DNA from: Cryptomeria japonica | Lineage: Eukaryota > Streptophyta > Pinopsida > Cupressales > Cupressaceae | Length of the DNA: 64,000 bases | NCBI RefSeq assembly: GCF_030272615.1 | Contig: NC_081406.1 | Coordinates: 458,082,072-458,146,071 of the forward strand | Reading direction: 5' to 3' | In this document: positions 47,744 to 59,978 of the stretch, one piece after another | Position numbering within the stretch: the stretch's first letter is position 1 | Layout: every line of letters starts with the position of its first letter | Position numbers and translations under genes: made by a program | Notes under the pieces: generated by a model | What the model saw: the letters and a program-made list of their open reading frames with translations, nothing else | Database searches by the model: none | Told to the model about the DNA's origin: nothing

Positions 47744-50700
47744 ATGATGAAGAGGGAAGGTGCTAAGTTTAATAGAGATAACTTCAAAATATGGAAGGAT
47801 AGAATAAAGATCTATATCAAGAGTTTGGGTGCTCAACACTGGAGCTATGTTGAAAATGTCTATGTAATTCCCATTGGCACTTTAACTGATGATAAAAAAA
47901 GAGAGATTCAAGAAAATGGGAAATTCATGGAAGCCCTTATTAGCATTTTGTCTGATATTGAGTTCATTGATTTACAAGATAAGGACATTCCTAAATATGT
48001 ATGGGACACATTGGAAACTATTTATGGCGGTTTTGAGCATGTTAGACAATCTAAGGAAGAGAGCCTTGGAGGAAAATTTGAAGACATGAGGATTGTTGAA
48101 GGTGAGACCATTCAACAATATGGCATAAGAATCAAGACTGTTGTTGGAGATATCAAGAAAACTGGTGGAACAATTAATGATGCCACCATTGTCAGTAAAG
48201 TCTTGAGATCATTGTTACCGGTCCATGCAATCAGAGTTGCTGCTATTCAGGAACTAGGGTCTATTGACAAACCCAAGGTATCCTTAGACTCTATCATTGC
48301 AAAGTTATCTGCATATGAGTTGAATAGCTATGATGGCAGTGTTCAAAAGACTAAGTCATCTTTTAGAGAATCTGTTGCACCAACCAGAAAAGGAAAAGAA
48401 GCAAGTACCAGTTATGAATCTATGCAAAGAAGAGGAATGGATGATGAAGAAATTCTGATGGAGTTTGAAGTTCTTCTTGCCAAGAGACTTCCAAAAGGTA
48501 CTAGAATATATAGAGGTAAGCTTCCTTTAAAATGTTTTTCCTACAATAAGATAGGACATATAGCTGTTAATTGTCCTACCAATGAGAATAAGGATAAACT
48601 AGAGAGGTTTAGAAAGTATAAAGGAGGAAATAGAAGAAATTGTCTTGTTGCAGTGGATGAAGGTATTATTGATGAAGAATCTAAGGATGAAGAAAATGAA
48701 GACATGGTATTTGTAGTTGTAAAGGAAGAAGTGTCCGACAAGAAAGAACTTGTCTCTTGCATTGACAACTCTAATGAGTGGATAATTGATAGTGGTTGTT
48801 CTCACCACATGACTGGTGATAGGAGAAAGTTTTTGTCTCTAGAAGAATATGATGGAGGTGTTGTCAGATTTGGCAACGATGCACCATGTTTGGTGAAAGG
48901 TAAAGGATCCATCTCACTGACTAGAAAAAGCAGTGTAGATGATGTCTACTGGGTAGAAGGTCTTGAGCATAACCTGTTGAGTGTTGCTCAGCTAAATGAT
49001 AAAGGACTCATTCTAGAGTTCAAAGGTGGGGTCTGCAGTATAAATGGTAAAAGTGGTGAACTTATTGCCAACGGTAAGCAGACCAAAGGTAACCTGTTTC
49101 AGTTGAATGCCAAGATAAGTTGGTGCCTGATGGTGAAGTTTGATGATAGTTGGATATGGCATAGGAGACTTTGTCATATGAACTTTGATAATATTGTAAA
49201 GGCTAGTAAGATCAAGGCAGTAAGAGGATTGCCTTTGCCGAACAAACCAAATAATTCTTTGTGCAGAGAATGTCAACTTGGGAAGATGTCTTCCTCAAAT
49301 TTCAAAGGTAAGTCTTTTTTAGCAGAAAACTTACTTGATCTTGTGCATACTGATTTGTGTGGTTCTATGAAAACTAGAAGTATTCAGGGAGATAGGTATT
49401 TTGTAATTCTTACTGATGACTGCTCAAGAATGATGTGAGTCACATTCTTGAAAGACAAGTCTAAGGCATTTGGAAAGTTAAAAGCCTTTAGAGCATTAGC
49501 AGAGAAGGAAAGTGGTCAAAAGATAAAATGCCTAAGAACAGATCAAGGAGGTGAATTCACTTCTGATGAATTCAACAAGTACTGTGAAGATAGCGGTATC
49601 AATAGGCAGTTTTTTTCCCCAAGGACACCACAAAAGAATGGAATAGCAGAAAGGAATAATAGGACTGTAATTGAAGCAACTAGAACAGTGTTGATCCAAG
49701 GAAAGGTTGCTGACAATTTTTGGAGAGAAGCGGTGAGCACTGCAGTCTATACTATGAACTGGGTACTCATCAAGAAAGGTAGAGTTAAAATCCCTTATGA
49801 GTATTGGACTGGGAAAACTCCCACTATGAGTTATTTCAAAGTGTTTGATAGTAAGTGTTATATCAAGAGAGGTGAGCATCTGAGCAAATTTGATGCTAAA
49901 AGTGATGAAGGAATATTTCTAGGATATTCCACTAAGAGCAAAGCTCTCAAGTGCTACAACAATAGAACATGGAAAATTGTTGAGAGTATCAATGTCAGGG
50001 TTGATGAATCCCCTAAAAAACCTAAGGAAACCTGTAGGGAAGAAGTGGAAGATGAACCACGTATAGCCTTCTAGGAACCGGTTAAGAAAGAAACAAGTAA
50101 AGATCTCAGTGTTCCTATACCGATAGAAGTTGCAGTAGGAGAAGAAGAAGAAAAACTAGCAGCACAAGCTAGAGTCATTCCTTGGTATGTAAAATTGCAT
50201 CATGATCCGAAGCAAATCATAGGAGATAAAGATGCAGGGATACTCACAAGAAGAAAGGTGAAAGAAAACTCTTGCATGATTTCCGAATTAGAGCCCAAGA
50301 CTTCCAGAGAAGCACTTACATATGAAGACTGGATTAAAGCAATGGAAGAGGAGCTAGACCAAATAGAAAAGAATGCAACATGGTCCTTGGTACCCAGACC
50401 AGAACACAAGAATGTCATAGGTACCAAATGGGTCTTCAGGAATAAGCTAAATGAAGAAGGCACAGTTGTGAGGAACAAGGCAAGACTTGTATGCAAAGGA
50501 TATGCTCAGGAAGAGGGAGATGACTATGGAGAAACCTTTGCTCCTGTGGCTAGACTGGAAGGTGTCTGAATGCTACTTGCATTTGCAGTATTTAAGGGAT
50601 TTAAGGTTTATCAGATGGATGCGAAGTCTACGTTTTTCAGAGGAATCCTAGAAGACGAAGTATATATTGAGCAACCAGAAGGGTTTGCCTTATCAAAAGA

Positions 50701-51826
50701 TAGTAACATGGTGTGTAGATTACACAAAGCCCTATATGGATTAAAACATGCACCTAGGGCATGGTATGAATGGTTACACTCTCATCTCATGAAGATTGGA
50801 TTTCAGAGAACAAGTGAGGATAGCAACATCTATCTAAAATTTGAAGGTGATCAGATTTTGATTTGTGAAGTGTTTGTAGATGACATAATCTTTAGAGGAG
50901 ATGATAAAATGAGTCATGCTTTTGCAGATGGAATGAAGAAAGAGTTTGAGATGTCTTTGATTGGAGAGATAAAGTTCTTTATTGGTTTACAGATTCAGCA
51001 AATGAAAGAGGGTATCTTTATTACCCAGTCCCGGTATGTCAAAGAGGTATTGAAGACCTTTGGCATGGAGGAGAGGAAACTAGTTCGTACACCGATGGTG
51101 ACCGGCTGTAAACTGACTAAGGAAGATGATTCAGTGTTGGTGAATGAGAAGGAGTACCGGTCAATGATTGGTAGGCTGCACTATGTGGTGCACAATAGAC
51201 CAGATATTGCTCATGCAGTGGGCATAGTAGCTCATTTTCAAAAATGTCCAAGAGAATCCCACTTGGTAACTGTCAAGCGGATTCTTAGATATCTGAAAGG
51301 AACAGTTGACTATGGATTGTGGTATCCATATAATGGCAACTTTATCCTCAAAGTATATACCGATGCCGATTGGGCACGTAATATGGATGAATGAAACAAA
51401 ACAATTGGTGAAGCATTCTTTCTTGGTGGAAGACTAGTCTCATGGACGAGTAAGAAGCAGAGCTATATTTATCAGTCTACAGCTGAAGCAGAATATGTGG
51501 TAGCATTTATGAACTGCACTCAAGCAATCTGGATGAAACATGTATTGGAAGGTTTCAAAGTACTTCTATCTGAACCGGTGAATATATTTTGTGACAACAC
51601 AAGTGGAATAAATATTTCGAAGAATCTGGTATTGCATGCTAGAAATAAGCACATTGAGCTTAAGTATCACTTCTTGAGAGAAAAGGTTCAGAATAAGGAG
51701 CTTGTACTAGAACATGTTTCCAGTAAGGAGCAACTAGCAGATATATTCACTAAGCCCTTACTGAAGACTACATTTACCTATTTGAGAGGTGAATTAGGGG
51801 TTTTGCCCCTTCATGAAGTCAACTAA
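47744..51826 (+). pseudogene. Copia gag-pol polyprotein, one frame with four stops
   Basis: About 1360 codons in one frame with no indel. Gag ends with a knuckle CFSYNKIGHIAVNC whose second Cys is Tyr. Then come protease (IIDSGCSHHM), the integrase HHCC region (HRRLCHMN, CRECQLGK) and its core (HTDLCG, TDQGGEF, NGIAERNN). RT follows ([23 protein letters not shown] near 50877), then RNase H (TDADWA, STAEAEY, CDNTSG, EQLADIFTKPL). Stops are TGA 49436-49438 (expected Trp), TAG 50072-50074, TGA 50567-50569 (expected Arg in EGVR) and TGA 51392-51394. The start is the ATG that opens MMKREGAKFNRDNF. All catalytic integrase acidic residues are visible. Confidence 0.94.
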
Positions 51827-52069
51827 AGTTGTGTGATCCACATCAGTTAGGTACTACAGTGTCAAATCTTTCAAGATTGATGTGTTGAAGGATGCTACTC
51901 CATAGGGGGAGCAGCATAGTGGAGAATGGAAGCTTGTGCCTCCACTTTGGCATTGTTGTCAAAGGGGGAGAAGATATCTGATGTATGGGGATAAGATATC
52001 TAATGATGCAGAATACACTGGTCTATGATGTCTACAGTTGCAATGCTACACTGAGTATTGCCATCAATG

Positions 52070-52083
52070 CCAAAGGGGGAGAT
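52070..52083 (+). promoter_or_regulatory. Polypurine tract of the complete copia
   Basis: CCAAAGGGGGAGAT ends at the base before the 3' LTR start TGTTGGC. Confidence 0.85.
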
Positions 52084-53450
52084 TGTTGGCATATGATGAA
52101 TTGACATGTTGATATGATGATAATGTAAGTTGTCATTGATTTCAATAAGTGTAAGTGAATTAGTATCCATATTGGAAGAAGTTGGTGAACCGGTATGAAG
52201 AAATGTAGTGAACCGGTGTCGGGGTTTCAATGAGTGTGACTACCGGTTGGTAATCTTAGTTCTAGGGTTTTCAGTTTGGCAATCTCGCTTGTGCGATGCA
52301 ACCGATGACATTTTGTGTTAAGTTAGCTAAGAGATGAAGATGAGATTGTGATGCCACGTTAGCTTTGTGCACGTGAAGGATTTCCTTGAGGATCTTGAAT
52401 GAGAAGATCGACTGCATTAAATGTCTACCTCGGGAATGAACATTCTTCTTAGTGGTATGAGAAGAAAGCGTGATGAGGTACTGATTTCTATGTGCGGTGA
52501 AGAATGGATGATGCAGATTGTCTTGTGATCTATTTGAAATTGTATTGCTCTATGCAAAGTGTTTGGACGGTCAGGATTGGACCGCTTGTATTTTAAACCT
52601 AAAATTCTTAGGGTTTAGGGTTTATGCTACCGACCTAATTGTTGTCTATAACGTCGATGATGTTTGTTATTGTAAGTTGTTGGCTAATGTTGTGTGTGTA
52701 TCCAAGTGATGAGATACTTGACAGACCAGTAAGAGAAAACTAGAGAGTGTGATTGTAGAAGTATAGGAATTGAAAAGGATCTACCTTAGCATATAGTGTT
52801 GTTATCAAATCAAAACTTTACTAGTTGTCTTCTAACCATTTCAAGAGAAGGAAAATCCCTTTGTTGGGTAGCTTTAATAGGCTTACTACAAATCCTCTAA
52901 CCAGGTGACTCAAGATTCATTAATTTCTTCAAATCCTCTAGCAAGGTAACCTTTAATAGGGTATATAGCCATCCCTTAACCGGGTGATCTTTAACAGGAT
53001 TAGTTCCTAGCAGAACCTTATTGTAAAGTCTTTAATCGGACTAGGCTCCTAACAAAGAAAGCTTCAAAAGAGTTCAGAAACAAGCTTGTGGGTATTCATT
53101 CCCACTGTGGTTTTTCCCATTTGGGTTTCCACGTGAAAAATATGTGTGTCATGTGTTGTGCATTTTTCATGCGATGATTAAGTGTTCTTTTTTTAAGTGA
53201 TTATGCATGTAGAGCTAATGGTTATGGTATTGGTGACACACTGGTTATGGTATTGGTGACACACCGGTCTATGTTGTCTGAAGTCATACTGTGTTTAACC
53301 AGTATTTCCATGGTTAAGTTCAGTAATGAAGACAACTGGTTAGTGTTGTTTTATCTTGAAAAGATTGTTAGAAAGTATTTGACTATACTGATTCACACTC
53401 CCCCCCTCTCAGCACCAGTAAGGGTATCTATTGTTCATCATTATTCATCA
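52084..53450 (+). mobile_element. 3' LTR of the complete copia
   Basis: 1367 bp, same ends as the 5' LTR. It has a 24-bp tandem duplication around GGTTATGGTATTGGTGACAC (53218-53267) where the 5' LTR instead carries extra sequence, so the two LTRs differ by indel as well as by substitutions. That points to an old insertion. Confidence 0.93.
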
Positions 53451-53455
53451 AAATG

Positions 53456-55200
53456 GACCTAGTTCATAAGGTCTGACTTTTGGTAAAGTTATGGAATTAC
53501 TTTGTATCAATTTTTTGAGTGTTAATTCAATAGGTTCACCAAGGGGTGTAAATCTTCTTTTGGGTGTGCCTGCCCTTGGTGGTCTTGGATTGCTTGATTG
53601 TAGTGCATTGGTGTTGTTTATCTGAGTTAGATTCTTACTAGCAAGATCAACTGGTCCTTGTAGAGATACTATTGGTTGAGCTCTATTTACAACACATGCA
53701 TCAGCAACTCCATCATTTGTGACATTCTTGTTCCTAGACCAAAATTTTGGTCTTTCATTGTTTGTACTTGTGTTTGGCCCATTATCTTTGTGGTGTTTCA
53801 TTATCCCTTGCTCTAATATGCCTCTTTCACATTTGATGCCTTTTTCCATGATGTCTTTAAAATTGTTTAGGCATTGCATTTGTAATGGATACTTAATTGG
53901 AGGTACATGATTTTCATTGAAAATGTCTACTTTCTTAGCTTCAAGGATATGACTAAGACATCTGTGGTATAAACCTCTCTAGCTTTGAAAGAATGTAGTA
54001 AAGGTTTCTCCTTTCTTTTTCTTTGTTGCACATAAATCTATCAAGGTAACTGGAATATCTATATTGAATGCACATTTTGATATGAATAACTCAACCAGTT
54101 CACCCCATGAAGCAATCTTAGGTGGGAGGTGTGAAAACCATTCTAATGTTGTCCCTCCAAGACTTTTGGAAAATAGCCTCATTAAGTATGTATCATCATG
54201 GGCTACCTCGATACATATCATGAAGAATTCACTGACATGATCTCAAGGATCACCTTTCCCTCTATATTTGTCGAAACTTGGAGTTTCAAAATGCATGGGA
54301 AAAGGTGGCATGTATAACTTTTTGTCAAAAGGATATGGACAAAGGTCCTCCATTGTATAGCTCCTTTTATCATTGACTATTTGCATACTGGTCATCTGTT
54401 TCTGAAGATTCTCCATTTATTGAGTCAAGATCTATGTTTGCATCAATGGTGTACTGACTTGATGAGTATTTTTCACAAAAGGAACAATATTGGAGTAACT
54501 TGAGCTTTCCGAAATGTAGATTGACCATGTAGTTGTGTAAATTATGCAAATAGTGTATTGACATTCGACTGAGTTGATTTTGTTATCCCTTGATTCACAT
54601 TTTGGCCATTGTAGGTAGATCCACCTAAAACTGAAGGTTGGGTTATACTTGTTGAAGAAGGGTTTTGAGCTATTTTAGCTTGCATTATTACACTAGGCAT
54701 TGTTTGAGATTTAACATTAGTACTTGCCAATGCAACTATTGATGGTGTTGAAGTTGTAGTTGCTTGAGTATTTTGAGATACACCCTAGGTTGATGTTGCA
54801 AGTGTTTCTTGAGTCTGTGTAATAGTAGGTACTCAAGGAACAAAATTAATGCAATGTCACACCTAGCGGCATTATAGCCAAAATGTTCACTCCTGGAGGT
54901 AATTTGGCCCCATTTTGGACTAATCGTGCAAGATATTTGTCTCTATCATTATTGATGAGAGCGTTGCAAGATCTTGTTGGGCTGCTTCCAATTCTCTTTT
55001 AGTTAGATTATGTTGTATTTCATCAATGGAGGGCATCATGTTTATGTTTGTTGATAAGTTTGCGGGTCTCCAACCTGGTGTTTGTTGATTTGTGGACAAG
55101 TTCATATTCCATGTTGGGTTAATTGAAGGGTCATTATTAGGTTCCATTGGATGTTTTGCCTTTTGAGCACATGCTAATGGCATGAATGTTATTTCAACGT
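53456..55200 (-). pseudogene. Ty3/Gypsy gag, right part, minus strand
   Basis: Reading leftward: an N-terminal Gln/Asn-rich region with MPSIDEIQHNLTKRELEAA (55183-54920); a low-complexity stretch (54730-54370); the capsid-type core FDKYRGKGDP and LMRLFSKSLGGTTLEWFSHL (54290-53979), with TFTTFF and a stop; and a tail ending VRPYELGPF at the copia insertion. The LRWY/LEWF-type helix is the hallmark of gypsy gag. Several stops (for example between GDP and DHV) break it. It continues at 46245 after the copia. Confidence 0.82.
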
Positions 55201-56448
55201 GATCTTGACTCTTTAAGACTCTCTAAAATGCAAATACAAGACTCAACTGAATGTAACCAAGTATGCTTCTAAGACTTTCTAAAGACTAAAATGCAGACAA
55301 TGCAATCTATGAGTGAAGACTTGCTATCAAGGATTTCAGAATTCAAACACAAGATCTTCAGCGTATTGCTGAAATGCTTCAAAATCTTCCATTTCTTTGA
55401 TTTGATTTTTGAGGTCTATGTCAATTTGTATTGACTTTCAAACTTCCTCATCTATGACAGCTTGGACTATGTCATATTGGTCTTGATCAACTATCAATTC
55501 TTCAGCAAGAATATTTAAACCATCAATTATTTCTAATTGAACATTGTTTGACCCAAGATTGGGTTGCTCAAATGGGAATTTCTCATCTCCTTTTAGACCC
55601 ATATGCTAAAGATTATAATGCAAACTATATGGAAAACCTAGGAATGATTGACACTTTGTTTTAAGGAATCTAACGAGGATTTAGAAACTCTGCTATAGCC
55701 TTTTCAACCAATTGTCTGATGGCTTCCTTTTGAGATGCCTTTTTTTATTTTTAATCTTTTTCCTCATTTTTCATCAAGATGAACAGATTTCTAGATCTCA
55801 TTATCTATGATGGTCTCAACTATATCGTACTGAGCACGATCAACTTTTAGTTTCCAGGCAAGGTTGTCCAAACTATCAATTATTCCTAATTGGTCATTGT
55901 TTGGCCCAAGATCAGGTTGCTCAAATGGAAATTTGTCATCTACTTTCAGACCCATGTATTGAGGTATGTTTCTTAGACTCTAATGCAATACTTAATTCTA
56001 TATGAGTGGATGCAACTTGATTGAAGACTACTCTTTTTGTGATGTGAGGACTTGTGCAAAAACTTTGTGCAGTGTGATGACACTAAAGGACTTATACATT
56101 AACTAGATGTCTACGACTTAAGATTACTTGAGAAAGACATGTTTTTAATCTTTGAATTTTGCAAAAGTTTTGGTTTGATGTTGGTGTTGATGTTGACACT
56201 TGACTTTGTTGAGGGACTTGATCTTGTTGATGTTTTGACTAAACCTAGTTGACGTTCCACTTTGTTTTTGGTATTTTCTAAAATGTTTGAATTTGGTGAA
56301 ATGTAGCAAAGGACACAATAGACACATCAAAAAGAATAATAACACAAAAATAATACTTGTTTAAAGAACTTTTTCTAATTCTCATGAATGTTGGAGTCTT
56401 TTTCAAAACCCCATTTTGTTTTCGTTGTAATTGGTCAATCGATAGAAC
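55201..56448 (-). other. Leader of the minus-strand gypsy with a diverged internal repeat
   Basis: It lies between the gag region and the LTR-like block. Two related segments (about 55390-55610 and 55780-55960) share TTGCTCAAATGG and CCAAGAT motifs. On the minus strand both can be read as MGLKxDxKFPFEQPxLGxNN-type peptides, so the repeat once may have been coding. I do not recognise the peptide. The exact LTR end and primer site are not identifiable. Confidence 0.45.
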
Positions 56449-59255
56449 ATCAAGCAAACTCTCCTAATGGTCAAAAGGTCACAAGTATTACCACAAACTA
56501 CATCTTGATACTCCATTAGCTCAAACAACCCTGTCACACCCTAGGGTGCGCCCATTTTTTTACCTTTTTTAGGAAATTAGACCAAAGAAGATTACTCCTC
56601 CATTGGCCTGTTATCCTAGGAGATATATGGTGAGTGTCTTGGGGGGAAATTGTTCCCCACCCTTGCACTGTGATAATCCAAGTGTCTAGTTACTGACTTA
56701 GTTGGGCTTCTAATTTCTAAGGTGTTTAGAAAGAGTTCCGTTTGAGTGGTCACAATCAGCATTGTTTTAGACTTTGTTGAGGGAGGTCTCCCAGTCTGTA
56801 GAAGTTACACTCTATAGATTTTAACGTACCGTATAGGCACTGAGGGAGGCATAATGTTGTTGTGACAACATGTAACACTCATCGCATATGATTTTTATCA
56901 CACACACATTTATTTAGAGTGGCTTGGATTACTTGGCTTTATTCATTGCCACTTAGGTCGTTCCCTCTCACTTGGCCTTATGGGATACTTGGGAGGAGAG
57001 CCTTCTAAAGGTGTTATCCTAATGTAGTAAATGAAATAAAGCATGAAAAAGGTGGGTATGACTTTTTGATTACCCAAAAAAGGGGAGAGCATATACCTAT
57101 CACCTTGAAGATAGGAAGAACAATGATTCCTTTTAAACCTTCATTGCAATTTTTTCTAAACATTAGAGATGTTACTCCAAAAAGGCATGGGGTTCATTTT
57201 AACCGTCATAGCAATGATGAAAATTGTATTGTTCTTTTTAACAACACCAAAAGAATTTTTCTACTCTAACCCTACAGAGAAAATAATGTTAGTAGACATA
57301 TGGTGGGCTATCCAGCCTAATTTTCTCAGTTAAAAATCTATATATTTTCACAAATAGAGAGCAATCTTGATAAAAACCAGAACTAGATAGAGATAGAATG
57401 CAAAAAACCTAAACTAGCAATTGCGAATTACTGTGATAGAAATTGCAAATTGATATCTGAGCAATTGTGTAGCAATATCAGGTTAATTGCTCATCAGTTA
57501 AATGAAAAAAGAAATTTTTTATTTATTTTTAAATAAACAACAACAAAAGACAGAAGATAGAAATTTGATTCTGTAATGATTTTATCCAGAATCACACGAG
57601 CCATCACATTAATGTCATCATAAAATTTGTATTTGGCAATGAATCAATGGATGCTTCTATGATATTGGGCGATTGCTTCTTTTTTTTCAATTTCCCAAAG
57701 CTCTCTATCTTCTTTTAGGAGTCTTTGGTATGCTCTTTGTTCTATCCTATCTTGTCTTTCCCTCCTTAAACTTGAGATTTCGAAGGTTACCTTTCCTACC
57801 ATTGGATTAGACACATTTTATGCAAAAAATAAAAAATTGTCAGAATTGAAATATTTTTATGGGTTAGGTGCGCAAGATCAACTAATTAAGAAACAACAAA
57901 TAAACAATTATTTTTCCCCTTTTTTGAGCAATTGCGGTTGATTTTACTGTCAATTGCAATGGATTTTGATGGCAATTGCGGATAAATATTTGCAATTGCA
58001 AATTTTTGTCTGATCAATTGTGGCTTCTGGTTTTCTGTGCATGCACGTATCTGCAAAACCAGTTAAAACAACAGAGGAAGGTTAGATCTGATTCACATCA
58101 GGTTCACCAATTGTTCTCATGTATGAAATCATCAAATCCAAGCTAATTAGACTAAAAGGATGAATCACAAAATCCTTAACTAATTAAATCGATTTTAAAC
58201 ACTGTATAATGAAATAAATGATAGAAATAGAAAGATTAAACTAAATTAAAACTCCATATTCTCCACTTGTGCTTCCATTGTTCTTCTCCATAAATGTTGG
58301 TGTAGGTGGCTCTCAGGTATTGCACTGATTTCCTACATAAGATGGACAATAACTTTGAAGACTCTGATTCTAGCTTGAATTGAGAAAAAGAGGTTTAATT
58401 TATATATTTTCAACACAAAGAAGGTGAGAATTTGAACTCAAGTGTTGATTGATAGACAACTAAAACTAATTGATCTGTTAACTCATTAGATTGATCTATT
58501 AACATAATTGATTGAGGAGTCAACTCAATTGATTAACTAGTAGACTGAATAGACTAGCTAGTTGATTGAATAGACTAGCTAGTTGACTGAGTTGATGAAT
58601 CAAATGCCTGAATTGATTGGAGAGATAAGTAGATTAATTGATCATTCAGAAAAGGTGATTGAGAGTTAAAAAGGGCGATTGATGAGATAGCTGTGTTAAC
58701 TAATTAGATAACAGATTTGATCAATCAATTCAAATTTTATCATGTGTTGTAGGGATTTAAAATTGAATTTGATTTTCATTTTCAATTTGAATTTAAATTT
58801 GGAATTTCGAATGCTAAAATGCACATGAAATTAACTGAAATTCAGATTTGGTGAAAAATGAATTTGGAAGAAATGAAATTAATTGAAATGAAGTGAAATT
58901 CGAATTAGTGGAAAATGACATGAAATTAGATGGAATTAATTGGAATTATAAGTTGGGGATTGGAAGAATTAATTAATTAATTAATTGAAATGAAATTATT
59001 TAATCATAGGAAATTGAATTAATTAAATCATAACGATTATTTAACTAAGGAAATTTTTGCAATTAATTAAATAATTGATATTTAATTAAAAATTGAGATA
59101 AGGTTAATTGATTAAATGATAAGAATTTGATAATTAAAAATGTTAAATGTTCTGATCAGAATAAATATTTAACTTAATCAAATAATTAAAGAATTACTTA
59201 ATTAAATAGATGAATAATTAGTGTAGAATTAATGAGATATTTTTAGGTGTCTACA
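56449..59255 (-). mobile_element. Minus-strand LTR, copy B
   Basis: On the minus strand it starts at 59255 with TGTAGACACCTAAAAATATC and runs left toward the gypsy leader and gag, so it is probably the 5' LTR of that element. The left limit is approximate. A 67-codon frame at 57066-57269 (MITQKRGEHIPIT) is unlikely to be a gene. Confidence 0.55.
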
Positions 59256-59970
59256 CTAATATTATTAGATAATTGTATAAATATAATTTTTTAAATTAAA
59301 TAATTAATTAAAAATATTGAAAATAAATTAAAATAAAATATTAAAAAATGAATCTATTATTTCATAATTAAAATTTATTAAATATAAAAAAAATTATTAA
59401 CAGATCTTAAGAAAAATTAATTTCTTTTAATAAAATATGTTTTTTTATATTTTATAAAATAATAGTAAATATAATAGTTTGAAATAAAATAAAATAAATT
59501 TTAATAAATGATATAGCTTTAAAACTTATATCATTTTAGATTTTCTCAAGACTATTGAAAATACCTATACCAATTTATATAATGTATACAATAATATTAT
59601 TAAAAATATATAATATTCTAAATGTGATTATTCTCAAGTAAATAAAATAATCTAAACTTGTATATGTACAGCGTGTAGAGTTCGAACTCGACGCGATGTT
59701 GCATTAATTAGATAACGAAAAATGGCTATTAATAGATAACGAAAATGGCAATGAATTTATGAAATTGCCAATAAAATATTTAGTTTTCCATAAATAACAA
59801 AATATTAGCCAATAAAATTAAATAATTTTCAAATGGTAGATAAAAATCGCTAATACACTATAAGGGGCAGAAGAAGCAATAAACAAAAGAGAGAGGATAG
59901 AGCCAAAGAGAAGGGTATTATTCGTGTGCTGGATTACATAAAGAAAACCAAGGGAGGAGGAGTCTCCCTT
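59256..59970. other. AT-rich spacer, copy B
   Basis: Counterpart of 2770-3480; nothing recognisable apart from TAATTAATT-type runs. Confidence 0.6.
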
Positions 59971-59978
59971 GGAAATCA

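Larger units (their letters stand above)
46241..53455 (+). mobile_element. Complete Ty1/Copia retrotransposon with target duplication
   Basis: Element 46246-53450 (7205 bp) is flanked by identical 5-bp copies of AAATG (46241-46245 and 53451-53455). LTRs start TGTTGGCATATGATG and end TTATTCATCA. The internal region has an initiator-Met primer site, one gag-PR-IN-RT-RH frame and a polypurine tract, in the Ty1/Copia order. It sits inside the gag gene of a minus-strand gypsy element; removing it with one TSD copy rejoins that gag frame (LGPF then KPAWW). Four in-frame stops make it non-autonomous now. Confidence 0.95.
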
